Assembly: GCF_016802725.1 (NCBI RefSeq)
Contig: NC_052673.1
Location: forward strand, 167,037-231,036
Source: Solenopsis invicta
Taxonomy: Eukaryota > Arthropoda > Insecta > Hymenoptera > Formicidae
DNA: 64,000 nt
Direction of reading: 5' to 3'
The translations under genes and the position numbers were made by a program. Below are positions 1 to 10,062 of the stretch, in pieces. Position 1 is the first letter of the stretch, and every line of letters starts with the position of its first letter. Under the pieces are notes generated by a model that was given only the letters and a program-made list of their open reading frames with translations, made no database searches and had not been told where the DNA came from.

Positions 1-562
1 CTTGATCATAAAATACACCTACACATGCACACTTACAACCAACTAGAATTTAAGTTATAATTACAATTTTTTTTTTGTTATTAAGAACATAAGATTTTTC
101 TTCTTTTTATTATACATGTTTTCTACTAACAAAAATATTATTTGTACATTAATAATTATCCTTTTAGTCATCACTTATCATTGTAATTGGTTATTTCTTT
201 TATTATGTTAAAATAAATTGTAATTCTTAGTCTCAATCATTTTTCTTTACTTCAATCACCTCTAATTCCCGCTCCGATAAAATTGCACTTAGTCCGATCC
301 CGCGTAAAAGCGATTCGATTCGTTTACGCAAAATAAGGACTACACGAATGCAAGAGTCTGAATGAGAGTCATAGGTCGTCATCCTCGACACCTGACCTAC
401 ATTCTGACTCACCTGACGCATTCGACTCGTCGCACTCGCCCGGAGACATGTGTGCGAGAGATTAGGCTTGTTCCGTCCTTCCTACCTCGCTCGAATTATT
501 TCTCTAAGTCTCTACCTGCCAACCGACCCGAGAGACTTATTTCGAGAATTCTGGACGTAACA
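1..562 (+). repeat. 3' portion of 5' LTR (end of R plus U5)
   Basis: Matches 19343-19901 almost base for base and ends in GGACGTAACA. It carries an AATAAA at 212-217, matching 19551-19556 in the other copy, so the R/U5 border probably lies about 20 bases after it. The rest of this LTR (promoter, leader exon, satellite, LTR-encoded exon) must lie left of the window. Confidence 0.9.
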
Positions 563-579
563 GACCATTTGAGAAATTT

Positions 580-597
580 TGGGGGCTCGTCCGGGAT
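580..597 (+). other. Primer-binding site, tRNA-Pro type
   Basis: TGGGGGCTCGTCCGGGAT is the 18-base complement of the conserved 3' end of eukaryotic tRNA-Pro including CCA, the primer also used by many gammaretroviruses (family knowledge). It starts 17 bases after the LTR terminal CA; most retroviruses have only 0-3 bases there. The tRNA match is strong; the spacing is odd. Confidence 0.85.
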
Positions 598-623
598 GAA
601 AAGTGCAATTTTTAAGAGCAGGA

Positions 624-2192
624 ATGACTACGAGGTCCGGATCAAATAAAGAAGAAATCGATAACATTTATAAATCTGCTGTTGAAAACCAGGGTATACC
701 TGGACGTAAACCAGTCACAATTACACAGACATCAACTCCCACCACATCCTTAAAAAAAATTCCTAAATTATTTGATCTTACTTTGCATGATTCGGAGAGT
801 TCGTTGGGAGGTGGCGACAAGACGCTAATACCTGGTTTCGACGACTCCGACGTTGCGGGAGACGATACAGTAAAAAGAATAGAGGGACCCGAACTTATCG
901 TTAAAACTAAACCACCCGGAATGGCTCACTCAAATCCGTTCGCTTCTTTGAAGTACGCGGTAGAAGCCGTCCCTTTCTTTGATGGACAAAATATTCCGTT
1001 ATCTTATTTTATTGAGGGATGCGAGGAAGCTAAGTCCATGCTACCCGCCGAGGCGGAGCTTCAATTTGCTCGCATAATTAGAACACGAATCGTCGGCGAA
1101 GCGCGCCGTACAATTCAGGATCAAAATTTCGATACCGTTGCTCAATTAACCGCATATTTAAAACAAGTATACGGGGCATCTAAGACCGTATATCAATTGC
1201 AAGGGGAATTAGGGTGCATTTATCAAAAAAATGAAGAAGATGTAATTACTTATGCAAATAGAGTAAAATTGTTAGGAAAACAAATCTTAGAAGCATATAA
1301 AGCATGGGGAAATGGCCCACCCGATCATAATGTAAAAATATCACTGGAAAAAGACATGTGCAAATGTTTCATTAGAGGATTGAAACCGGAAATTGAGCAA
1401 AGAATCGCGAGAGATTTAAATGTTCACGAAACCGTATCCGATGCATTAAGAATAGAGCGCGAACTACGCTCAATGACCGACTTGCGACAAGGCAAAGGTA
1501 GCGCTGCCGACCGAGAAACAATTATTAGTCGGCCGCGCGAAACGTGTCAAATTTGTTACAAGGAGGGACATTCAGCTTCAAAATGCAGAAAATTGACTCA
1601 GACAATTCAGCTGGGTCATATCGGATCCGATTTAGGAACTGAAATTTTAATATGTCAAATTTGCAAAAAACGTGGGCATAGTGCCGACAAATGTCGGTTA
1701 CGCGATCCTCAAACTCGACAGTCTGTTAGAATGATACGGGAAAATAACGTCATTTGTCAATTATGCTCTAAATCCGGGCATGACGCTAAGTCATGTAGAA
1801 ATAATAAAATTAATATTCAAAATAAGCCCTCTCTAGTTTGCCAGTGGTGTGATCGGCTAGGGCATACGGCCAATAATTGTTGGAAAAAACAAAATGAGCA
1901 ACGCGGCGAGGTGAACAAATTAAAGATCACCTGTCAAATTTGCAATAATTTCGGGCATATCGCAAAAAATTGTCGATCAAATCCAAAGGTAGATGCGGTA
2001 CCTAAAGATTTGGTAGTTTGTCGATATTGCAAAGAGCAGGGGCACCTCCTCGAGAATTGCGAACTGCGAATTGCAAGCAACAATCGTAGAAAAGCAAACA
2101 ATTCGGGAAACGCGGATGGACCCTCGACGTCGGGTGTGCAGCAGGGGTCCGGAAGGATCTCACACCCGTCACCAGCCAAAGAAACCAAGTAA
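624..2192 (+). CDS. gag: Gag polyprotein with six CCHC zinc knuckles
   Basis: Structural protein that would form the particle and bind genomic RNA; 522 residues from the ATG at 624. An in-frame GTG at 603 is not needed. The first 300 residues have a retroviral Gag-like capsid composition, with a hydrophobic and helical block around residues 100-290. From about residue 307 to 480 there are six CX2CX4HX4C knuckles, the first CQICYKEGHSASKC and the last CRYCKEQGHLLENC. Typical Ty3/Gypsy and retroviral Gags have one or two. The tail is Ser/Gly/Pro-rich. It ends at TAA 2190-2192, overlapped by pol in the -1 frame. An AG at 615-616 after a short T run could be a splice acceptor, but it is weak. Confidence 0.9.
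   Translation: MTTRSGSNKEEIDNIYKSAVENQGIPGRKPVTITQTSTPTTSLKKIPKLFDLTLHDSESSLGGGDKTLIPGFDDSDVAGDDTVKRIEGPELIVKTKPPGMAHSNPFASLKYAVEAVPFFDGQNIPLSYFIEGCEEAKSMLPAEAELQFARIIRTRIVGEARRTIQDQNFDTVAQLTAYLKQVYGASKTVYQLQGELGCIYQKNEEDVITYANRVKLLGKQILEAYKAWGNGPPDHNVKISLEKDMCKCFIRGLKPEIEQRIARDLNVHETVSDALRIERELRSMTDLRQGKGSAADRETIISRPRETCQICYKEGHSASKCRKLTQTIQLGHIGSDLGTEILICQICKKRGHSADKCRLRDPQTRQSVRMIRENNVICQLCSKSGHDAKSCRNNKINIQNKPSLVCQWCDRLGHTANNCWKKQNEQRGEVNKLKITCQICNNFGHIAKNCRSNPKVDAVPKDLVVCRYCKEQGHLLENCELRIASNNRRKANNSGNADGPSTSGVQQGSGRISHPSPAKETK
2090..2192 (+). other. gag/pol overlap, probable -1 frameshift window
   Basis: The pol frame is closed by TAG at 2087-2089 and open from 2090. The gag frame stops at 2192. 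Pol therefore overlaps gag by about 100 bases in the -1 frame and has no good ATG of its own here (a GTG at 2201). I found no textbook X-XXY-YYZ slippery heptamer in the gag frame, so the exact site is unknown. Confidence 0.65.
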
Positions 2193-5100
2193 ATAAGCAT
2201 GTGTTGACCGCCCGCCAAGTAACCATAAATCTTGACAAGCATAGTCGCGTGCCTACTGTTCAGGTAAATTTTTGTGAAACGATTCCGCAAACTACCTTTT
2301 TATTGGATACTGGGTCAGGACCGAATATAATTAAAAAACATTTTATACCCACGGACATAGTTATCAATTACAATAATATTTTGAAGTTAAGCGGAATAAA
2401 CGAATACCCGGTTTATACTCTCGGAGAAATCGTTCTTCCTCTTTTCGGGAAAGAAGTAACATTCCATATCGTGTCAAGTAATTTTCCTATATCACAATCC
2501 GGTATATTAGGTAACGATTTCTTTCAACAAACATTTTCCAAAATCGACTATGCTAATGGTTATTTAAACGTAGCAGGCACTAACGTTCCTTTCTTTTCTC
2601 CAGAAATTATTACCGCAGCTCCACGATCCGAATCATTATTTTATGTGAGAGTAGGGAACCCTGATATAAAAATCGGGTACATACCTAAATTAAAAATTGC
2701 CCATGGAATTTATTCCAAGGAAACTATAGCAGAAAACGTTGACGGAAAAGCCTACCTGAATGTTATAAGTACTTTGGATGAGGAAGTAGAAGTTCAAGTA
2801 CCGACTCTGTATCTCAAGCCTTTGAATGATATACTCGACGATCACGAGGATAAAATCGAGATGCCAAATGAACTAGAAGAAATTATGGAAATAAAATGCA
2901 AGACTAACAAAGAAGAAGTAAACGAAGAAATTAATAATGAAGGTGGAAATAATACACATTACGAGAAGGTAAATTTAATTGATGGAAAAATTGAGAAATT
3001 AAGTAATCAAATAAAAATGAAAAATCTCGAAGAAAAGGAAAATGGAAGAATGAATATAAAGGAAAATCAATTTAAAAATGAGGCAAAAATAAAAGAGAAA
3101 ACTGAAGATAAAATCTTAAAGGAAAATGAAGAATTGAATAACAATTTTAATTTCAAAAATCCAGATCTCCAAAACTTTGGAGGAAGAGGCTTCCAAATCT
3201 CTCCTGAATTGCCCAGAAATTCAAAAATTCAAGAAAACGGAAATCACCAAACCTGCCTTGGATTGTCCAGTAATCTTAAAATTCTTAGGGAGAGAGAATT
3301 CCCAATTCCTCCTAAATTATCTAGCGATTCACGAATCCAAACGGAGGGAAGCTACCAAACTTCTAATGGATTATCCAAGAATCTAAAAATTATTAGTGAG
3401 GGATGTTTCCAAACCCCTCCCTCAGAGCACTTCATTCCTGCCGATCGTGAAGAGGGAAGTTACCAAACCTCGTCAAGCGATGCGGTTTTTATTTTAAGGG
3501 AACCGAAGGAAAAGAGTTCCTCTATTTCTCAAGAAAAAATAAAATCTCTTAGAAACAAAACGGTCATAAGAAACGATGACATCTCTCATTCAATTACAAA
3601 AATACCTTCAAAAGAGAACAGAACCGAGACCCCCGAAATAAGTAAGTTATATTATTCTAAAGAAAATGAATCTCTTGCAGAAAATGTTGCCTCAACTCAA
3701 CAAATGAGTGAAAATTTTAAAAGTAAACAAATTCAAACAGAAGAAGAGAAGCAAGATTTGCAAAATAAAATACCTCGCGAATGTTTTCAAATTTCTGAAA
3801 ATTTGGAGCAGAATAGGCTCGCAGAAATTATGGAGTTATTACGTCTCGATCATTTAAATATCCAAGAAAGAGATAACGTAATAAGTCTTATATCCGGCAG
3901 CCAGGATAGATTCCACATACCCGGAGAAAAATTAACAGCGACTCACGTGTTGCAACATCAAATACCGACAACAGACGACCGACCCATCAATACTAGACAA
4001 TATCGATTTCCTCAAATTCATAAAGAAGAAATAAATAAACAAGTTGAAGAATTGTTAGATGGAGGCGTAGTAAAATTATCTCAGTCACCTTACAATACGC
4101 CCATATGGATAGTGCCTAAGAAGGAAGATTCAAAGGGAAACAAACGCTGGAGAATGGTTTTAGATTTCCGCGCTTTAAATGAAAAAACCATTGGCGACGC
4201 TTATCCATTACCTAACATTGTTGACATCCTGGATCAATTAGGAGGAGCGGAATATTTCTCCGTATGCGATCTAGCTTCTGGTTTCCATCAAATAAAAATG
4301 GACCCCGCCGATGGTCACAAAACGGCATTTACTACTCCCTTCGGGCATTATGAATTCGAACGAATGCCATTCGGATTAAAAAATGCACCTGCGACTTTCC
4401 AACGTTTAATGGATTTAGTATTATCCGGATTGCAAGGCAAGGAATTATTCGTCTATATGGATGATATAGTTATTTATGCTACTTCACTGGAAGAGCATGA
4501 AAGAAAATATAATTTATTAATGGATCGACTCCGCAAAGCAAATTTAAAATTACAACCTGATAAATGTGAATTTCTGAAGACTGAAGTGACATACCTTGGG
4601 CATATAATAGGTAGAAACGGTGTTAAGCCCGATCCGAAAAAATTAGAAGCCGTAAGACAATTTCCTCGACCAAAAACTCCGAAAAATATTAAACAGTTTC
4701 TTGGACTAGCGGGATATTACAGGCGATTTATACCAAATTTTTCTGCACTAGCCAAACCACTGTCTAACTTGCTAAAAAACGACGTTCGCTTCGAATGGGC
4801 ATCCGCTCAAGAGGATTCTTTCGAAGCATTGAAAGAGAAATTATGCGAAGAACCAGTATTGCAATATCCTGATTTTTCTAAACCATTTATTTTGACCACC
4901 GACGCATCTGGAATAGCCGTGGGAGGCATTTTGTCACAAGGAGAAATAAATAAAGATCGACCAGTAGCATACGCATCTCGAACACTAACCGATAATGAAA
5001 TAAAATATGACACCTACGAAAAGGAAGCATTAGCAATAATATACTGCGTCAAACATTTTCGTCCATACTTATACGGACGCAAATTTACGCTAGTCACAGA

Positions 5101-7303
5101 CCATAAACCCCTACTTTGGTTCAAAAATGCACAAGATGCCAACATGCGTATACTTCGCTGGAGACTTAAATTAGCAGAATACGATTACGATGTAGTATAT
5201 AAAGCCGGCAAAACTAATGTAAATGCCGACGCTTTATCTAGAAATCCAGTAAATTGCAATGAAAGAATCTGTAATGTAGTTAAGCATAATAAAATCTTAA
5301 ATCCTAATGACCCGAAAGACGCAGAAATTATAGCCGGTTTATTAGAAGAAACAGACGAAGAAGACGAAGACTTTGAATTGTATCTCTCAGACGAGGAGGA
5401 ATTTGAGAATCCGCCGTCGGACAACGATCTGTATAGTAACCATATGGATTCCACGCAGCCTGCGTCCACAATGAAAGAGAAAGTAACTCAAGACTTTCCT
5501 ACACGCGACAAAATACAAACGAGAAGCCAGACAGCGAAGATTAAAGACACCGCTCATAATTATTCAATAGACGAAACCGAATCATCGAAGATTAGAAACA
5601 GACCGACAGCAAGAGAAGCCGATAATACTGACGACGAGACAATGGAAAACCAAGACGAGGAAACAGAGGACGAAGAAGAAGAAAACGACGAGACAAGAAA
5701 TAGAAACGATCCACCGGATAAAGAAAGCGATAGTGAAAATGACGCAAATAAAATTTGCGAAATAAATAAACGACGAAAAGCAAAGCCTACTATTATTAAA
5801 GATCAAATAATTAAAAGCAACGTTTTCGACTCTCGAGAATTATTATTCTTGCGGAAGGATAACGTAGCATATTTCGTAGATACTACAGGAAAGCCCTTAG
5901 ATTCAGGTTCTCAAAAATTATTCGAAAGAAATGAGCTTCCAAACTTGGAAGATCTTACCTTAGGCAGGGTTAAGGCTATAAAATATAAAAAACGTTACCA
6001 TATGGCGTTGCCCATTAGCGAGGGACAGCGCGAGGGTCCAACGATGACTTTAACTCAGGTAACAGCCGTGCTAAAAGATCTCTGTGTTATAGTCGAAAAA
6101 TTAAAACTAGAAACTCTTAGTATTGCAAAAACGGATATTGTTAACAATGTACCATGGAATAACATTAAACCACTATTGCAATTAACGTTTATCAACTCCA
6201 CGACTAAACTAATTATTTGCAATGGATTAGTTAAATACCCTCCAAGAGATCTTCGACCTATTATAATCGGAGAAACACATTGCTTGCCTACCGGAGGACA
6301 TCGTGGCGTTACAAAAACTTATAACAGAATTAAACATAATTATTATTGGGAAAATTTAAAGACAGATGTCCAGCATTATATACAGCAATGTTTGCAGTGT
6401 CAGTTGAAAAAATTAGTTAGGGTAAAAACTAAACAACCCATGATGATAACTGACACGCCAGGATCTTCTTTCGACAAAGTTGCTATGGATATAGTGGGGC
6501 CGTTACCTAAAACCATGAGAGGAAATGAATACATTCTAACCCTGCAGGATCAGCTGACAAAATTCTGTATGGGGATTCCTTTACCTGACCAGACTTCCGA
6601 AACAATAGCGGAAGCCTTTGTAGATAAATTTATTTGTGTATTAGGAGCGCCCAAAGCCATATTGACCGATCAAGGAAGAAATTTCATTAGTGAATTAATG
6701 AAGAAAATAGCAAAGCTGTTCCGAATTCGCAAATTTCGCACAACGGCTTTCCACCCTCAATCGAACGGCTCATTAGAAAGATCGCATCATGCATTAGGAG
6801 AATATTTAAAGCAGTATGCTAATGAACAAAAGCAATGGGATAGATGGATCGGACTCGCAATATTTAATTACAATACCAGCGTCCACGAAGCCACGAAGCA
6901 CACGCCATATGAATTAGTATTCGGCAAGATAGCAAGAATTCCGACTAATGAACTCTTAGGCCCAGAAGATAAATTAGCAAGTTACGATGACTATTTGATA
7001 AATTTAGTTACGCAACTTCACGGCATCCAAACCAACGCCCGCGAAAATGTTATTAATGCGAAAATTAAGTCGAAAAAACACTACGACAAGAAAATTAACC
7101 CACAGACGTTTAAGCCTGGAGATTACGTATTCTTATTAAAAGGGCCTAAACCCGGTAAATTCGGAGATCATTATACTGGCCCTCACGAAATTCTCGAAAT
7201 AATAAATAGAAAGAACGTTAAAATAAGAATAAAGAAAAATAGCCGAATTGTACATCCCAATCGATTGAGAGTTTCCCATATAAAACCCATCCTTAACCAT
7301 TAA
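2090..7303 (+). CDS. pol: Pol polyprotein: protease, reverse transcriptase, RNase H, integrase
   Basis: Enzymes for processing, reverse transcription and integration, probably made as Gag-Pol by frameshifting. Order seen: aspartic protease with DTG at 2306-2314; a long Lys/Glu/Asn-rich linker (about 2820-3840) containing 54-bp repeats; RT with the YMDD active site at 4454-4465 and flanking LPFG-type motif MPFGLKNAPATFQ; RNase H with TTDAS near 4897 and DADALSR-like end NADALSR near 5225; a very acidic linker (about 5340-5760, long runs of Asp/Glu); integrase with H-H-C-C zinc site (6277-6400), catalytic D near 6486, D near 6667 and E near 6776; and a GPY/F-like C-terminus containing YTGPHEIL. 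At about 1,700 residues it is much longer than usual (around 1,100) because of the two linkers. No stop or frameshift inside, so it may be functional. Confidence 0.93.
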   Translation, partial: KSKQFGKRGWTLDVGCAAGVRKDLTPVTSQRNQVNKHVLTARQVTINLDKHSRVPTVQVNFCETIPQTTFLLDTGSGPNIIKKHFIPTDIVINYNNILKLSGINEYPVYTLGEIVLPLFGKEVTFHIVSSNFPISQSGILGNDFFQQTFSKIDYANGYLNVAGTNVPFFSPEIITAAPRSESLFYVRVGNPDIKIGYIPKLKIAHGIYSKETIAENVDGKAYLNVISTLDEEVEVQVPTLYLKPLNDILDDHEDKIEMPNELEEIMEIKCKTNKEEVNEEINNEGGNNTHYEKVNLIDGKIEKLSNQIKMKNLEEKENGRMNIKENQFKNEAKIKEKTEDKILKENEELNNNFNFKNPDLQNFGGRGFQISPELPRNSKIQENGNHQTCLGLSSNLKILREREFPIPPKLSSDSRIQTEGSYQTSNGLSKNLKIISEGCFQTPPSEHFIPADREEGSYQTSSSDAVFILREPKEKSSSISQEKIKSLRNKTVIRNDDISHSITKIPSKENRTETPEISKLYYSKENESLAENVASTQQMSENFKSKQIQTEEEKQDLQNKIPRECFQISENLEQNRLAEIMELLRLDHLNIQERDNVISLISGSQDRFHIPGEKLTATHVLQHQIPTTDDRPINTRQYRFPQIHKEEINKQVEELLDGGVVKLSQSPYNTPIWIVPKKEDSKGNKRWRMVLDFRALNEKTIGDAYPLPNIVDILDQLGGAEYFSVCDLASGFHQIKMDPADGHKTAFTTPFGHYEFERMPFGLKNAPATFQRLMDLVLSGLQGKELFVYMDDIVIYATSLEEHERKYNLLMDRLRKANLKLQPDKCEFLKTEVTYLGHIIGRNGVKPDPKKLEAVRQFPRPKTPKNIKQFLGLAGYYRRFIPNFSALAKPLSNLLKNDVRFEWASAQEDSFEALKEKLCEEPVLQYPDFSKPFILTTDASGIAVGGILSQGEINKDRPVAYASRTLTDNEIKYDTYEKEALAIIYCVKHFRPYLYGRKFTLVTDHKPLLWFKNAQDANMRILRWRLKLAEYDYDVVYKAGKTNVNADALSRNPVNCNERICNVVKHNKILNPNDPKDAEIIAGLLEETDEEDEDFELYLSDEEEFENPPSDNDLYSNHMDSTQPASTMKEKVTQDFPTRDKIQTRSQTAKIKDTAHNYSIDETESSKIRNRPTAREADNTDDETMENQDEETEDEEEENDETRNRNDPPDKESDSENDANKICEINKRRKAKPTIIKDQIIKSNVFDSRELLFLRKDNVAYFVDTTGKPLDSGSQKLFERNELPNLEDLTLGRVKAIKYKKRYHMALPISEGQREGPTMTLTQVTAVLKDLCVIVEKLKLETLSIAKTDIVNNVPWNNIKPLLQLTFINSTTKLIICNGLVKYPPRDLRPIIIGETHCLPTGGHRGVTKTYNRIKHNYYWENLKTDVQHYIQQCLQCQLKKLVRVKTKQPMMITDTPGSSFDKVAMDIVGPLPKTMRGNEYILTLQDQLTKFCMGIPLPDQTSETIAEAFVDKFICVLGAPKAILTDQGRNFISELMKKIAKLFRIRKFRTTAFHPQSNGSLERSHHALGEYLKQYANEQKQWDRWIGLAIFNYNTSVHEATKHTPYELVFGKIARIPTNELLGPEDKLASYDDYLINLVTQLHGIQTNARENVINAKIKSKKHYDKKINPQTFKPGDYVFLLKGPKPGKFGDHYTGPHEILEIINRKNVKIRIKKNSRIVHPNRLRVSHIKPILNH
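3191..3421 (+). repeat. 54-bp in-frame tandem repeat in the protease-RT linker
   Basis: Four 18-codon units and part of a fifth, each starting with an aromatic or His plus Q/P and containing a central NLKI/NSKI/DSRI motif. Examples are FQISPELPRNSKIQENGN and YQTSNGLSKNLKIISEGC. The units are diverged but exactly the same length. Confidence 0.8.
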
Positions 7304-7317
7304 AATAAATAGTAACA

Positions 7318-7333
7318 ACAATCAAAATTTCAG
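7318..7333 (+). promoter_or_regulatory. Splice acceptor directly before env ATG
   Basis: AATTTCAG at 7326-7333 is followed at once by the env ATG at 7334. Retroviral env is translated from a spliced subgenomic RNA, so this is the expected place. The likely donor is the GTAAGT at the end of the LTR leader exon (16774 in the 3' copy). Confidence 0.65.
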
Positions 7334-9303
7334 ATGGATCCCCGGGTTATGGCTATAATACTAATAATAGCATGGGCCCGCGAAACAGCCGGAATAATAG
7401 GCTACGATTGCGGATCACCGATGGCAAATATAACAACAATGTCCTTACTTAATACAGAAGAATGCGATATACCTCTTCAACGTGTGAACCAGACCAAAAA
7501 ATATATACAACTCTTACAGATCAATGAATTTAAAACAGTAAAAGTTATTCAATGCAAAGTTGAGATCGATAGGATAGTAAAAACATGCGGAATGTTCTCT
7601 CACACCGGTGACGTGCTTAATGGCAAATACTCATACATAGAAGAAACCTCCCGTGAAACTTGCATGAAAATGCAATGGATCGGAACCTATCGTCACGGAA
7701 ATACTGTGATATCCGATTTAAAGGCAAATCAATCAGTCTCACGACCAGTAACCTTGGCAGGGCACATAGATAACGCAGGAACGTGCCACGGGACTAGTTA
7801 TTCCGATTCTTTTGGGAGTTGGCCCAACGTGATTGTGCTCGCAACTGTAAAAATCACACTCCAAGATTATGAGGCCACGGTCCAACTCAACTCAAATCGA
7901 ATAGTGCTCCGGTCCGGAGTGACCTGCGATTTCAAGTCCACCCAATGCGTAGATCTAGAAGGAGGAAACACCTACTGGGACCCACTCCCCCCGAGTCAAT
8001 GTGCACTTTCTAATTTCGGGTCACTTTATGATGGATTCGCGAATGTACTAGTAGATGATACCGGCAAAGAATCACAGGTAGTTTACTCTTTAAATTCTCA
8101 AGAAACGACCTTCGCACTGACAATGAGAGGACAATATACACACTGTGGATACACGCTCATAAGAACCGAACACCCGAAATTATTGATCTATGAAACAACC
8201 TTCGGGAGTTCAATATTCGGTAAGGAATATCGCCCGCAAAACCTCGATATTTTTGCCTACATAAACTCCAAGTTTTTGTATGTGGAAAAACACGTACGCA
8301 CTCAGGTAAACGAATTATATAGAAATGTCCTCCAACAGCAATGCACCCTCGAACAAAAGGTACTAAAAAACGCATTGGCTCTCGCCACTCACGCCCCAGA
8401 CGCTTTCGCCTACCACATAATGCAAGGGCCAGGATATATGGCTTTGTTAGCCGGAGAAGTGATACATATAGTGAAATGCGTACCTGTCGAGGTGAAACTT
8501 GCTCACACTGGAAAATGCTATGATCAGCTACCAGTACTACGAAATAACGAGAGTCTATTTTTAACCCCACAAACTCATATTTTATTGCGTCAAGGGACGG
8601 AGGTTACTTGTAACTCACTCGCACCCGCCATGTATCTTCTCGGAGACTCATGGTATAAATTCACACCCAAACCAGTCGAGACGCTACCTCCGATAATTAT
8701 GAAGCCCATGACTAAACCAACATGGAAATATATTAGTCCCGGCTCGCTTGCCACAAGCGGAATATATACAGAAAACGAACTCGAAACGCTTAGGGATCAT
8801 ATAATGTTTCCTGCCGAACGACCAGCTCTGCTTAACACGGTAGCCCGAGGAATGATGGGGCAATCGGGGTCCATAAATGGAGGATCTATCTCTAACCTTT
8901 TGGACGAAGCCTCCATAGAGAAAATAGCTACATCTGCATGGGAAAAATTCTGGAATCGATTTCTAATCTTTGGGAATGTCAGCGCGGGGATAATCGGAAT
9001 ATACATGTCAGTAAGAGTTGTAAAACTAATAATAGATACTTTTGTGCACGGATATGCCCTGCACACCGTGTACGGGTGGTCACTATATTTAGTAGGAGCA
9101 ATATGGGACTCAATCACCCAACTCTTGTTACACCTAGGAAAAGACCGTTGTAAATTAAGGAATCCATCTCCCTCAGCACCTGACGAGTCAGGATCGCAAG
9201 CAATAAGATTCTCAGAACTACAAGAGGATCCTAGACGGGAACAGCACAATTACCCCCTGCTCCCGCCTAAAGAAAATTCAACGTATACTCTCGAGTTGAA
9301 AAA

Positions 9304-9307
<4 letters not shown>
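7334..9307 (+). CDS. env: Env-like glycoprotein
   Basis: A 657-residue membrane glycoprotein that would give the particle an envelope. Seen: hydrophobic N-terminal signal (residues 6-18, VMAIILIIAWARE); a Cys-rich ectodomain with several N-X-S/T sites; and near residues 540-610 hydrophobic stretches (GIIGIYMSVRVVKLIIDTF then HTVYGWSLYLVGAIW), followed by a polar tail. I see no furin RXXR plus fusion-peptide arrangement as in the baculovirus-F-type Env of classic errantiviruses. The N-terminus (IIGYDCGSP, then a second Cys about 20 residues on) and the C-terminal hydrophobic block resemble the glycoproteins of chuvirus-type negative-strand viruses, which insect retroelements have captured more than once. 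That family call is by pattern only. Intact reading frame; about 5 residues before a 29-base A tract. Confidence 0.8.

Positions 9308-9334
<27 letters not shown>
9306..9334 (+). repeat. 29-base A tract immediately after env stop
   Basis: The env stop codon TAA runs directly into an uninterrupted A29, then TCTCTTCC. It looks like a fossil poly(A) tail at a gene boundary. Confidence 0.7.
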
Positions 9335-9337
<3 letters not shown>

Positions 9338-9414
9338 CTTCCATTCTTATCCCTCTATCTCTAATGTAAACAATACCATACATTTGCACCAATGAGTCCG
9401 TGGTTCTCTTATAG

Positions 9415-10062
9415 ATGACTACTGCTATCGGCCACATAAATACGGGAACTTTGACTCGAAGCCCTCTGAAAATAAAAATAATAAGGGTAGACTCGCCCAC
9501 CTTGATTTGGGTTCATCTACAAAATTCTACAGACGATTTCGAAGAAATGTTAGAGGAGCTCCAACGCCGGATGACGCGACGAGGGCGACTGCTGCATCAC
9601 CGACCCGACGACATTAAAGCAGATGAAATTGTCGCCGTTCACGATAGACGGAGATGGCAACGTGGCGTTATTCTTAGTGCCTATGAAGATGGAACAGCCA
9701 CTATTTTTCTAAAAGATTGGGCCCGTATTATCGAGCGGCCCTATTGCGAAATCTATCAACTCGAAGAAAGATTCCGTGATTTTGAATGGCGGGCAATCCC
9801 TTGCGCATTGGCATATACAGAACCTTGCCCAGTAAAAAGAATATGGCCCCGGCGGGCCAGAGATCTTTTAAAATTTTTAATTGAACAACGGGAAGGATGG
9901 ATCAGCATTGTCGGGGACGTAGAAGAAGAAGCGGCGCTCGTGAAGATGGAGATAAGAAACGAATGTGGGAGCGGAATACTTGACGTCAAGGACATCCTCG
10001 TAAAACTAGGCCACGCTCAAGACTCCGAAAGAATCCTAGCATATGCATACCCTTCGGTTTAA
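9415..10062 (+). CDS. Tudor-domain-like accessory protein A
   Basis: 215 residues. The ATG follows a splice-acceptor-like TTCTCTTATAG with no gap, so it is probably translated from its own spliced mRNA. The layout matches an extended Tudor domain: a lead strand ending PTLIWVHLQ (residues 28-36), a helical stretch of about 25 residues, a core with DEIVAVHDRRRWQRGVIL (about 66-83), a DWAR at the DYGN position (about 101), then YQLEERFRDFEWRAIPCALA, which fits the family's helix and return strand, and a second half of SN-like fold. Tudor proteins usually bind dimethylarginine on Piwi-clade Argonautes (family knowledge). Here the aromatic after F/I-x-D is Trp and the key Asn is Arg, so the ligand may differ. 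Paralogue of the ORF at 14474. No close relative in retroelements is known to me. Confidence 0.75.
   Translation: MTTAIGHINTGTLTRSPLKIKIIRVDSPTLIWVHLQNSTDDFEEMLEELQRRMTRRGRLLHHRPDDIKADEIVAVHDRRRWQRGVILSAYEDGTATIFLKDWARIIERPYCEIYQLEERFRDFEWRAIPCALAYTEPCPVKRIWPRRARDLLKFLIEQREGWISIVGDVEEEAALVKMEIRNECGSGILDVKDILVKLGHAQDSERILAYAYPSV

Noticed and set aside
1..562. A short, 560-bp LTR pair (1-562 and 19343-19901)
   Set aside because: The block does not begin with TG next to a purine tract. The TGTTACGTCC / GGACGTAACA pair and the PPT at 16147 show that it is only the end of a 3.7-kb LTR.
3177..3386. Second-frame ORF in the pol linker
   Set aside because: Follows from the 54-bp repeat, being open in two frames; no start context.
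5185..5806. Ser- and Phe-rich open frames on the - strand of pol
   Set aside because: Mirror image of the acidic Asp/Glu linker codons of pol.
8157..9249. Open frames on the - strand of env
   Set aside because: Shadows of the env gene with no start context or known domain.
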